Source of the DNA: a candidate division KSB1 bacterium
GTDB taxonomy: Bacteria; Zhuqueibacterota; JdFR-76; DREG01
DNA length: 12,744 bases
Reading direction: 5' to 3'
NCBI GenBank assembly: GCA_022566355.1
Contig: JADFJB010000125.1
Span: forward strand, 1 to 12,744
Shown: piece after piece, positions 6,912 through 12,744 of the stretch
Position numbering within the stretch: position 1 is the first letter of the stretch
Layout of the letters: each line of letters opens with the position of its first letter
Notes under the pieces: model-generated
Database searches by the model: none
Told to the model about the DNA's origin: nothing
The model's input: only the letters and a program-made list of their open reading frames with translations
Translations under genes and position numbers: made by a program

Positions 6912-8084
6912 ATGCCGGATCAAGAGCATTTAAAGATTCTAAAACAAGGTGTGAATATTTGGAATGAGTGGAAAAGCAAAAATTCCGATATCCATCCGAA
7001 TCTTAGTGAAGTTGATTTGATCAGTGCAGTACTAACAAAAATTGATTTTAGTAATGTAGATCTTCATGGTGCTTGTCTTGTAGGATCTGATCTTAACAGT
7101 GCAAAATTAGAGAATGCCCTTCTACGGAAAACTAATTTGAGTATAGCTAATTTGAAAGGCGCTAATTTAAAAAATGCCTCTTTAAGTGAAGTTAATTTGA
7201 ATGGGGCTAACCTTAATGCTGCGGACCTGTCTTTTGCTGATTTAAATAATGCTTCTTTAAAAGGAACAGATTTAAGTGAAGTTGACTTGAGTAACGCAGA
7301 TCTCAGGGGAGCCAATCTCACCAATGCAATCTTAACAAAAGCCAACCTTAGCGGTGCAAACCTGGAAAATGCAATATTGAATGGAGCTGATATGAACAGC
7401 GCCGATCTTAGCAATAGTAACCTTAGCACTGCTAGTTTGATTGGCTCAGACCTCAGTAATGCCGATATATCCAATGCAAATATTTTCGGGATATCTGCAT
7501 CAGAATTAACTTTAGATAATACTATTCAAAAGAGCTTGCAAATTAACCAGGGCAATGATCTTCTCATTCAAGTGGATAATTTTGATGTTTCCCAATTGAT
7601 TAATCTTCTATTAAACAACAGAAATATTCATAGTGTTATTGAATCAATAACATCAAATATTGTTATCATATTGGGCAGGTTCTCAGAAGACCGGAAGGAT
7701 GTATTAGATGCAATTAGAGATGAATTACGCAGCCATAACTATTTACCGGTATTAATTGGTTTAAATGGTTCGGCGAACAAAGAAATTACAGAGAAAATTG
7801 CAACTTTAGCTCGAATTTCCAAATTTATTATTGCAGACATAACCGGATCAACCAGTGTTACCAAAGAATTACAAAAAATCGTTAAAAATATTCCATGGGT
7901 CCCGGTACAACCATTAGTGCAAGACAATGGGATTGAATACGGGGAGATTTTCGAAAGCAAACAAGATTATCCATGGATTTCACCGATTTTTCATTACAAG
8001 AACATTGATTCATTACTGCCATCCATTAGCGACCATATCATTGCGCCGACAGTATCACTGCTGAGTAAATTGAATAAGAATTAA
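6912..8084 (+). CDS. Pentapeptide-repeat protein with C-terminal TIR/nucleotide-binding-like domain
   Basis: The 390 residues fall into four parts. Residues 1-30 form a short helix-rich head (EHLKILKQGVNIWNEW) seen in other proteins of this architecture. Residues 31-190 are 32 consecutive pentapeptides of the A(D/N)Lxx type, enough for eight coils of a right-handed quadrilateral beta-helix, with no break. Residues 191-245 are a linker. Residues 246 to about 380 form an alpha/beta domain with strands IVIILGRF (249-256), YLPVLIGL (277-284), FIIADITG (305-312) and WVPVQPL (329-335). I recognise this last part as the domain that follows pentapeptide repeats in many cyanobacterial and FCB proteins. 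Its fold resembles TIR or nucleoside deoxyribosyltransferase-like Rossmann domains, but I cannot name catalytic residues with confidence. No signal peptide is present, so it is probably cytosolic. It is likely co-expressed with the CYTH gene. Function is unknown; a scaffold plus nucleotide-sensing or NAD-acting effector is one hypothesis. Confidence 0.85.
   Translation: MPDQEHLKILKQGVNIWNEWKSKNSDIHPNLSEVDLISAVLTKIDFSNVDLHGACLVGSDLNSAKLENALLRKTNLSIANLKGANLKNASLSEVNLNGANLNAADLSFADLNNASLKGTDLSEVDLSNADLRGANLTNAILTKANLSGANLENAILNGADMNSADLSNSNLSTASLIGSDLSNADISNANIFGISASELTLDNTIQKSLQINQGNDLLIQVDNFDVSQLINLLLNNRNIHSVIESITSNIVIILGRFSEDRKDVLDAIRDELRSHNYLPVLIGLNGSANKEITEKIATLARISKFIIADITGSTSVTKELQKIVKNIPWVPVQPLVQDNGIEYGEIFESKQDYPWISPIFHYKNIDSLLPSISDHIIAPTVSLLSKLNKN
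7002..7481 (+). repeat. In-gene 15-bp periodic repeat encoding 32 pentapeptides
   Basis: Each 15-base unit encodes one pentapeptide, usually beginning with Leu and ending in Ala-Asn or Ala-Asp. The units differ at many synonymous positions, so this is an old, purified repeat and not a recent slippage expansion. The periodicity also leaves a long stop-free frame on the opposite strand (7064-7474), which is a by-product. Confidence 0.85.
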
Positions 8085-8520
8085 ATTATTTCATCCTATA
8101 ATTTCCCTACGATCTCAATTCCCAAATTTTCACAGGTAGTCAAAAAATAATTTTCTATTTTTTCGACGAACAAATATTTCCAGTTTACTTTGATAAACAA
8201 TCCTTTTCGGTTATTCAGTGAAACCACAATCAATTTGAATTTTTATAATTGAAGAACAAAAATGATTCATTTAATCGGGAGTACAGTTTAAAGAAAACGT
8301 TAAAGCGTCGATTTTCCTTTTTATTTTTCCCCTTCGCCAAGCTTCAGCCAGGTGTTAATAAAATAAGTACTTCCTTTATAAAATCACTCCAACCTTTTTT
8401 ATTTGCTTTGTCGATTCACTACTTACCTAGATTGCTTTATCATAAAATAATTAGTATATTTTCGACTCAAAAATTTATGGACTAAGAAAATTCCAAGAAC
8501 AACCAAATATTGAGAGAATA
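8085..8520. other. Intergenic stretch, 436 bases, with only doubtful small frames
   Basis: No gene is convincing here. A minus-strand frame at 8096-8227 (GTG start, 43 residues, ending ENLGIEIVGKL) reads like ordinary protein and could be a gene remnant, but it has no good ribosome binding site. A plus-strand frame at 8249-8485 starts at TTG and has a Phe/Lys-rich, AT-driven composition that looks spurious. I see no clear terminator after the pentapeptide-repeat gene. The TraB-family gene's promoter should lie near the right end. Confidence 0.4.
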
Positions 8521-9705
8521 TTGAAATCTTCAGTAAAAAAATATCCATCGGATGTCCAAATCGTGAATGTGGACGGAAAAGAATTCATCCTTGTAGGGAC
8601 TGCCCATATTTCACAAAAATCAGCCGACCTAGTTAGAGAAGTTATTGAAAATGAAAAGCCCGACTGTGTTTGTGTTGAACTGGATCCACAAAGATACAAA
8701 GCATTGGAACAACAAAAAAAATGGGAAGAATTGGATCTGAAAACAATAATTCGCCAAAAACAGTTGGCTACCTTAATTGTTAATTTGTTGCTGGCATCTT
8801 ACCAGAAGAAGCTTGGCGAAAAACTTGGCGTGATGCCTGGTGTTGAATTACTTGAAGCGACCAAAGTCGCAAAAGAGTTACAAATCCCTGTTGAATTATG
8901 CGATCGAGATATTCGTATTACTCTACGTCGAGCCTGGAATTCAATGTCATTTTTAAAAAAATTTCAGTTGATATCAGTCGGCTTGGCTGGCGCCTTCGAA
9001 AAACATGATATTTCTGAAGAACTTCTTCAAGAAATCAAAGAGAAAGATGTTCTATCAGAATTAATGAATGAATTAGGCAAAGCAATGCCGGTTCTAAAAA
9101 CAGTATTAATTGATGAACGGGATGTTTATCTAACCCAGAAAATGAGATTAGTATCAGGGAAAAAAATTGTAGCTGTAGTGGGGGCCGGACATGTTAAAGG
9201 AATTAGTGAGGCCCTGGAAAAGAATCACCAGCAAGATTTACGGGAAATTGAAATAATACCACCCGTTTCGCCAATCTGGAAAGTAATCGGCTGGGGGATT
9301 CCGGTAATTATTCTAGGTTCAATTGCATATATAGGATTTATCAAAGGAGCTTCTGCAGCCGGGGATAATATGCTTTATTGGATTCTGGCCAATGGAATTC
9401 CAAGCAGCATTGGCGCTATAATAGCTTTAGGTCACCCGTTTACCATTCTGGCAGCATTTATTGCGGCGCCGATCACCAGTCTAACCCCGCTGATTGGTGC
9501 AGGTTATATAACAGCATTCGTACAGGTTTATTTTTCACCCCCAGTTGTGAAAGAATTTCAGACTTTAAGCAGCGATGTCCTTAACCTAAAAATGTGGTGG
9601 AAAAATAAATTATTGAGGTTGCTCCTGGTCTTCCTGTTAACGGGAATTGGCAGTGTGATTGGCACATATGTTGGCGCCTACGAAATCATTTCAAATCTTT
9701 TTTAA
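8521..9705 (+). CDS. TraB-family protein with C-terminal membrane domain
   Basis: The TraB/PrgY/GumN family shares a fold with Tiki-type proteases. Members include the enterococcal pheromone-shutdown protein and archaeal and bacterial homologues of uncertain function. The 394 residues carry the family landmarks: GTAHIS at 26-31, CVELDPQRY at 51-59 with the conserved Glu53, a DERD segment at 198-201, and GAGHV at 221-225. These fit a putative metal or catalytic centre. After about residue 250 come several hydrophobic segments (roughly 254-275, 284-305, 306-336 and 365-392), so the N-terminal domain is probably tethered to the inner membrane. The start is TTG at 8521 with GAGAG four bases upstream; no ATG or GTG lies in frame between it and the TAG at 8452. 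It stands alone, with gaps of 436 and 238 bases on either side. Family membership is firm; substrate and role are unknown. Confidence 0.86.
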   Translation: MKSSVKKYPSDVQIVNVDGKEFILVGTAHISQKSADLVREVIENEKPDCVCVELDPQRYKALEQQKKWEELDLKTIIRQKQLATLIVNLLLASYQKKLGEKLGVMPGVELLEATKVAKELQIPVELCDRDIRITLRRAWNSMSFLKKFQLISVGLAGAFEKHDISEELLQEIKEKDVLSELMNELGKAMPVLKTVLIDERDVYLTQKMRLVSGKKIVAVVGAGHVKGISEALEKNHQQDLREIEIIPPVSPIWKVIGWGIPVIILGSIAYIGFIKGASAAGDNMLYWILANGIPSSIGAIIALGHPFTILAAFIAAPITSLTPLIGAGYITAFVQVYFSPPVVKEFQTLSSDVLNLKMWWKNKLLRLLLVFLLTGIGSVIGTYVGAYEIISNLF

Positions 9706-9943
9706 TTTTGAATTTTTTGATTCCTTCTTTTGGCCAAGATCTACAAGATAAACTAGATTTATTACGGTTTTTTAAGGGGGGTTTGGTTGAATCAAATATA
9801 CCATGTTTTGGTTACTAAAAATATTATTTTTGCCTATCTATCCAGTAAATCCTGTCAAAATAATTTTCCCATATTCATATAATTCATAACAATAGTTCTA
9901 ACCAAAACTTAAGAAGCTTAAAGAAAACGCCGATGCTATATGC

Positions 9944-10804
9944 ATGACACAAGTTGTTCAAAATACACCAGATACAAAACAAGCAGATTTAATCTTACTT
10001 GATATCCTCAATAAAACCGACGGATTTTCCGAACCGCCTATCATTCTTAAAAAAATAATCGAATTATCCAATAATCCAACAAGCTCGGCTTCAAGGGTAG
10101 CAGATGTAATTTGCGGCTCTCCGTCCATAGCAACACGAGTCTTGCGATTAGCCAATTCCGCCCATTACGGATTTCCAAGAAGAATCAACAGCGTTCAAGA
10201 TGCGGTTGCTTTATTGGGAATGCATTCTATCCGAAGTTTGGTTATAGTAGCAACAGCGTATAACTTATTCTACAAACCAGGCCCCCTTTCAAAATATTAC
10301 CAGGGCTTGTGGGAACACAGTATTGCAACAGCGGTCTTATCAAAAATTATTGCTGGTAGAAATGGGAATTCGGATATTGAATCCGCTTACATATCAGGAT
10401 TGCTCCATGATATCGGTAAATTGGTTCTTATCGAACGATTTCAAGATCAGTATCTTCAAATACTTAAATTGAAAGACCTTGACAGTTCCAAATTTCTACA
10501 AAATGAAGAAGCCATGTTTGGTTTTTCTCATACTTTAGTTGCAGCCGTTCTCCTTGAAAAATGGAACCTTCCGGAAAACATAGTAGAAGCTGTTGCGGCA
10601 CATCATCATATCGTTTCCAGTGATTCTTTTTCAGGAATTGTCGGTTTGGCTAATATCCTTGTCACAATTTTAGGATTTAATATACTCTCCCCTTCTGAGG
10701 AAGAAAAATCTATGTTCCATGAGTTTGAGCTCACAGAAGACAAAGATTATTTTCGGAAATTGATAGGCGATCAACTCCGGCTCTTCAAAACCACTTTAAT
10801 TTAG
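9944..10804 (+). CDS. HDOD-domain signal-transduction protein
   Basis: HDOD domains are relatives of HD phosphohydrolases that usually act as regulatory output modules, often in chemotaxis, motility or cyclic-di-GMP circuits. The 286-residue protein is nearly all one domain (about residues 20-235). It has the N-terminal HDOD pattern PPIILKKIIEL (31-41), the block RVLRLANSAHYGFPRRI (65-81), and VQDAVALLGMHSIRSL (84-99). Many HDOD proteins lack the HD metal ligands, but here they remain: His125 in WEHS, His155-Asp156 in GLLHDIGKL, His196 in FSHTLVA and His220-His222 in AHHH. Hydrolase activity is therefore possible but not shown. No receiver, GGDEF or EAL domain is fused. The start is ATG without an obvious ribosome binding site. 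The gene stands alone, 238 bases after the TraB-family gene, so no partner can be inferred. Confidence 0.9.
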   Translation: MTQVVQNTPDTKQADLILLDILNKTDGFSEPPIILKKIIELSNNPTSSASRVADVICGSPSIATRVLRLANSAHYGFPRRINSVQDAVALLGMHSIRSLVIVATAYNLFYKPGPLSKYYQGLWEHSIATAVLSKIIAGRNGNSDIESAYISGLLHDIGKLVLIERFQDQYLQILKLKDLDSSKFLQNEEAMFGFSHTLVAAVLLEKWNLPENIVEAVAAHHHIVSSDSFSGIVGLANILVTILGFNILSPSEEEKSMFHEFELTEDKDYFRKLIGDQLRLFKTTLI

Positions 10805-10856
10805 AACAAGCTCTTCCTTCCAATTCATTAGCCTACTTAATTCATCAAAAGCTGAA

Positions 10857-10980
10857 CACACAGAGTTGTTTCTAAAACTTATTATTTCAACGTAATTCAT
10901 TCTGTATTTTTTGGTAAATCAATATAAGTTTAATTCTTTGTTTTAATCTATTCACTGCATTCTCGGCGATCTCTGTGGTG
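10857..10980. repeat. Degenerate interspersed repeat with CACAGAG / CTCTGTG arms
   Basis: The arms are 10859-10865 and 10971-10977, exact reverse complements separated by about 105 bases. The right-hand phrase looks like a known type of dispersed intergenic repeat, but only genome-wide copy number could show it is one. Confidence 0.3.
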
Positions 10981-11116
10981 AATATTTCAAATCATTCACT
11001 GTTAAACTGAAGGTTCAAAATAATAATATTCAAACTTGAATTTGCTATTGGTTTTCAGGTATTTTTGAGCTATCTTACTAATAATTACCCGAAACTTCTT
11101 TTCAAAATAAACAGCC

Positions 11117-11124
11117 AAGGAGGG
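11117..11124 (+). promoter_or_regulatory. Strong ribosome binding site deciding the CsgG-like start
   Basis: AAGGAGGG lies 6 bases before the ATG at 11131. It is the only near-perfect Shine-Dalgarno site in the window and places the start right at the signal peptide, against the longer frame from 11065. Confidence 0.85.
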
Positions 11125-11130
11125 CTAAAA

Positions 11131-12039
11131 ATGAAAAAACTTACCCATATCCTGCTCATTTTTATTTTATTTTTAATGAGTTTACCCTACTGTGCGATCG
11201 CGCAAGAAAAGCGGGTTGCTGTTTTTGATTTCGAAGATAAAACCGAGCGCAGTTACCGTTGGTGGCATGGCAAGGGTGTTGGTTATGGGATGTCAGACAT
11301 GCTGGTGACCGCCCTGGTTAAATCCGGGAAATTTAAGGTATACGAACGTAATGCTTTGGACAAAATCATGCAAGAACAAAAACTGGGGCAATCAGGTGCA
11401 ATTACACAACAGACTGCAGCTAAAGTAGGTAAATTACTTGGTGTTCAATATGCTATTATTGGCAGTGTAAGCGAGTTTGGCTATTCCAAAGAAAGTTTAG
11501 GCGGCCGCGTTAAAGGTATCGGGATTGGTATAAAAAAACAAGAGGCGACAGTTGCCATAGATATTCGAATTGTAAATGTAGAAACCGGTGAAATTATTTT
11601 TTCTGACAATGTCCGAAAAGACAAAAGCAAAAAAGGTCTATCCCTGAGTACACCCAAGCTAAATTTTCGTAATCGCAGCCAATTTGACGATTCATTGGTG
11701 GGAAAAGCAACCCGTGAAGCCATCAATGATGTTGTTGATATTATGGACAAGAATATCAAGGTTGGTGAATTAATTGCCAAAGTTATTAAAATGGACGGAG
11801 ATACGAGGGTAATCATCAATAAAGGCTCTCTTGCGGGTGTAAAAGTGAATGATGTTCTTTTTGTTTACCGAAAAGGTGAAGAGCTCATCGATCCGGATAC
11901 CGGTATTTCTCTCGGTGCCGAATTAGAAAAAGTAGGGACTATTAAAGTGGTTTCTGATATGGTTGGTGGTAAAGCGTCCAAAGCAGAGCTCATTTCAGGC
12001 AGCAATTTTCAGAACGGCGATGTGGTGAAGCGGAAGTGA
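11131..12039 (+). CDS. Exported CsgG-like protein with FlgT_C-like C-terminal domain
   Basis: The 302-residue product begins with a signal peptide (MKKLTHILLIFILFLMSLPY) and a likely signal peptidase I site at CAIA-QEKR near residue 24. Cys21 is not in a proper lipobox, so it is probably a soluble periplasmic or outer-membrane-associated protein and not a lipoprotein. Residues 27-215 look like the CsgG/TolB-N type alpha/beta domain: RVAVFDFED (28-36), GMSDMLVTALVKSGKFKVYER (53-73), LGVQYAIIGSVSEF (103-116) and the strand IDIRIVNVETGEII (143-156). Residues 212-302 resemble the C-terminal domain of flagellar protein FlgT: VIINKGSLAGVKVNDVL (227-243), DPDTG (255-259) and a final NGDVVK. CsgG itself forms the curli export pore; distant relatives in FCB bacteria are mostly uncharacterised. 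No curli gene is nearby. Transcription runs toward the repeat region at 12040 onward. Confidence 0.85.
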   Translation: MKKLTHILLIFILFLMSLPYCAIAQEKRVAVFDFEDKTERSYRWWHGKGVGYGMSDMLVTALVKSGKFKVYERNALDKIMQEQKLGQSGAITQQTAAKVGKLLGVQYAIIGSVSEFGYSKESLGGRVKGIGIGIKKQEATVAIDIRIVNVETGEIIFSDNVRKDKSKKGLSLSTPKLNFRNRSQFDDSLVGKATREAINDVVDIMDKNIKVGELIAKVIKMDGDTRVIINKGSLAGVKVNDVLFVYRKGEELIDPDTGISLGAELEKVGTIKVVSDMVGGKASKAELISGSNFQNGDVVKRK

Positions 12040-12054
12040 TGTTGGGCTGGTAAA

Positions 12055-12072
12055 ACAAACATTCCTGTCTGT
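12055..12072. repeat. Hairpin repeat copy 1 (inverted orientation, one mismatch)
   Basis: ACAAACA - TTCC - TGTCTGT folds into a 7-bp stem with one A/C mismatch. Read on the minus strand it gives ACAGACAGGAATGT, matching copy 2 in nearly every base. It lies 15 bases past the CsgG-like stop. Confidence 0.6.
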
Positions 12073-12096
12073 AATTATGGCAGATGCTTTTAGTGT

Positions 12097-12118
12097 GGAC
12101 AGACAAGAATGTCTGTTC
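12097..12118. repeat. Hairpin repeat copy 2 (perfect stem)
   Basis: ACAGACA (12099-12105), loop AGAA, TGTCTGT (12110-12116) is a perfect 7-bp stem, extendable by a G-T and a G-C pair. This is the best-preserved copy of the family. There is no T-run after it, so it is not a classical terminator. Confidence 0.75.
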
Positions 12119-12321
12119 TACCCATTTAATTTCATAATAGGTTTATCATAATTCAAATCTGCCGTTTAACCATTGCCGTTTCACGGCTCATATCTCTTGC
12201 TTTGATCCTTTTCGACTTTCTTTTTCATTCGTGACTGCGGGACTTCGCATTATTTTTCTTCATTCAGTACCCATGAATAAATTCCTGGGCTATATTCATT
12301 TTTCCGTTTTTTGAGGCATGG

Positions 12322-12340
12322 CCAGACAAGAATATCTGTC
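12322..12340. repeat. Hairpin repeat copy 3 (degenerate)
   Basis: CAGACA (12323-12328), AGAA, TATCTG (12333-12338) has the same loop and stem with one C/A mismatch. Confidence 0.6.
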
Positions 12341-12365
12341 GTAACAATTAAGTGTAATTGCAATT

Positions 12366-12436
12366 CGCCAGTTAGCGGAAGCAATCTCCTGGGATCATGA
12401 ATGAGATCGCCACGTCGCTTCGCTCCTCGCGATGAC
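12366..12436. repeat. Palindromic interspersed element of the GCGAGGAGCGAAGCGA type
   Basis: The right arm, 12403-12436, reads on the minus strand GTCATCGCGAGGAGCGAAGC followed by GACGTGGCGATCTC. I recognise this as a very common dispersed intergenic repeat in many bacterial phyla, often mistranslated as a small protein. The left arm, 12366-12389, contains GCAATCTCC, which pairs imperfectly with GAGATCGC of the right arm; the rest of that arm has diverged. A 63-codon minus-strand frame through it (12250-12438) is not a gene. Confidence 0.7.
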
Positions 12437-12448
12437 ACTGGCGTGCAA

Positions 12449-12464
12449 CAGACAAGAAAGTCTG
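12449..12464. repeat. Hairpin repeat copy 4 (degenerate)
   Basis: CAGACA (12449-12454), AGAA, AGTCTG (12459-12464) keeps the loop and five of six pairs. With copy 3 it brackets the palindromic element at 12366-12436. Confidence 0.6.
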
Positions 12465-12529
12465 AGTTTGTATTTTTCCTTTTTCTATTTTTCTTTCTTC
12501 TCTACACTTTGTTACTTTGTCCTCTTTCC

Positions 12530-12744
12530 TTATCTCATCAAACTCATTTTCCTCACCTGTGAAAATTCTCCTGCTCGTAGCTGGTAAAGATACACACCAC
12601 TTGGCACCGGATTGCCTGCATTATCTCTGGCATCCCAGCGTAAGCTGTGATATCCGGCTTCATAATAGGCCTCTGTAAGCACGCGGATTTTCTGCCCTAA
12701 GATGCTGTAGATCTTCAGAACTACATAACCTGCCTCCGGAATCT
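12530..12744 (-). CDS. Partial: C-terminal FlgD-like / type IX secretion sorting domain of a secreted protein
   Basis: Only the last 70 codons are present; the gene continues beyond the right edge. On the minus strand the frame begins IPEAGYVVLKIYSILGQKIR and continues with a YYEAGYHSLRWD segment, DNAGNPVPSGVYLYQL and a final KMSLMR before TAA at 12532-12530. This is the standard pattern of a FlgD-like Ig fold used as a C-terminal sorting signal: a Val-x-Ile-Tyr-x-x-Leu-Gly turn, a Trp-Asp-Gly/Ala turn, Ser-Gly-Val-Tyr-x-Tyr, and a basic K-M tail. In FCB bacteria such domains direct proteins through type IX secretion to the surface or outside. The cargo domain is not visible, so the protein's function is unknown. 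The PorV/PorQ-family gene at 3623 would fit the same secretion route, but the two are about 8 kb apart. Confidence 0.88.
   Translation of the reverse strand, partial: IPEAGYVVLKIYSILGQKIRVLTEAYYEAGYHSLRWDARDNAGNPVPSGVYLYQLRAGEFSQVRKMSLMR

Larger units (their letters stand above)
10805..11130. other. Intergenic stretch with a degenerate inverted repeat
   Basis: No gene is visible in these 326 bases. CACACAGAG at 10857-10865 pairs with CTCTGTGGTG at 10971-10980 over a 7-bp core. The right arm, with the preceding CTGCATTCTCGGCGATCT, resembles a phrase (TCTGCG..CTCTGTGGTGAA) that I recall as dispersed in many bacterial genomes. The leader of the CsgG-like gene, including its strong ribosome binding site, fills the right end. 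A frame from 11065 would extend that gene by 22 residues but ignores the binding site. Confidence 0.4.
12040..12529. other. Repeat-rich noncoding region between convergent genes
   Basis: This 490-base stretch separates the plus-strand CsgG-like gene from the minus-strand gene at the right edge. It carries the four hairpin copies and the palindromic element listed separately, then a strongly pyrimidine-rich plus strand at about 12466-12535. No open frame in it looks like protein. The hairpins are in a position to form or protect the 3' ends of both converging transcripts. Confidence 0.7.

Noticed and set aside
7064-7474. A 136-codon open frame on the minus strand across the pentapeptide repeats.
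   Set aside because: It is the complement of the 15-base repeat, which by chance avoids stop codons in that frame. Its product is a low-complexity repeat rich in Leu, Ala, Phe and Lys.
8249-8485. A 78-codon plus-strand frame starting at TTG.
   Set aside because: It has no ribosome binding site, an AT-driven composition and no recognisable domain.
11065-11130. N-terminal extension of the CsgG-like protein by 22 residues.
   Set aside because: The AAGGAGGG site lies inside this stretch and points to the ATG at 11131, where a signal peptide begins.
12055-12118. Rho-independent terminator for the CsgG-like gene.
   Set aside because: The stems are only 7 bp with moderate GC and no T-run follows, so a classical terminator is not supported.
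12250-12438. A minus-strand frame beginning MSSRGAKRRGDLI.
   Set aside because: It is a translation of the dispersed palindromic element; such frames are a familiar annotation artefact.
12055-12464. CRISPR array.
   Set aside because: The repeats are short hairpins with irregular spacing (25 to over 200 bases), mixed orientation and no spacer-sized units.

Overview
The window looks like chromosomal DNA of an AT-rich Gram-negative bacterium in the Fibrobacterota-Chlorobiota-Bacteroidota (FCB) sphere, possibly a Calditrichota, KSB1 or Ignavibacteria type lineage. Three things suggest this: an outer-membrane beta-barrel protein of the PorV/PorQ type; a C-terminal FlgD-like, type IX secretion style sorting domain at the right edge; and few strong Shine-Dalgarno sites, with TTG and GTG starts. 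The exact phylum is inference. I see no phage, transposase, CRISPR array, tRNA or rRNA.

Left part, minus strand (4579 down to 247). Four genes point the same way: a PorV/PorQ-family outer-membrane protein, a class I cysteine desulfurase (IscS/NifS type), the tRNA 2-thiouridylase MnmA, and PanB of pantothenate synthesis. IscS and MnmA form a functional pair: the desulfurase supplies persulfide sulfur that MnmA transfers to U34 of Lys, Glu and Gln tRNAs. PanB and the barrel protein have no obvious link to that pathway.

Middle part, plus strand (4756 to 8084). A DUF697/YcjF-like membrane protein is followed by 301 bases with no convincing gene, then a tight two-gene unit. That unit is a CYTH (triphosphate tunnel) protein with a degenerate ExExK motif, then a protein with 32 uninterrupted pentapeptide repeats and a C-terminal Rossmann-like, TIR/nucleotide-binding-like domain. 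The second gene's ribosome binding site overlaps the stop codon of the first, so they are probably translated together. This pair is the best candidate in the window for an uncharacterised nucleotide-linked signalling or stress system, but its function is a hypothesis.

Right part, plus strand (8521 to 12039). Three well-spaced genes follow: a TraB-family protein with a C-terminal membrane domain, an HDOD-domain regulator with its HD-type histidines and aspartate intact, and an exported CsgG-like protein with a FlgT_C-like C-terminal domain.

Far right (12040 to 12744). A 490-base noncoding stretch lies between convergent genes. It holds four copies of a short hairpin repeat built on CAGACA-AGAA-TGTCTG. 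Two of the copies flank a larger palindromic element of the widespread GCGAGGAGCGAAGCGA type. The window ends inside the 3' end of a minus-strand gene for a secreted protein.
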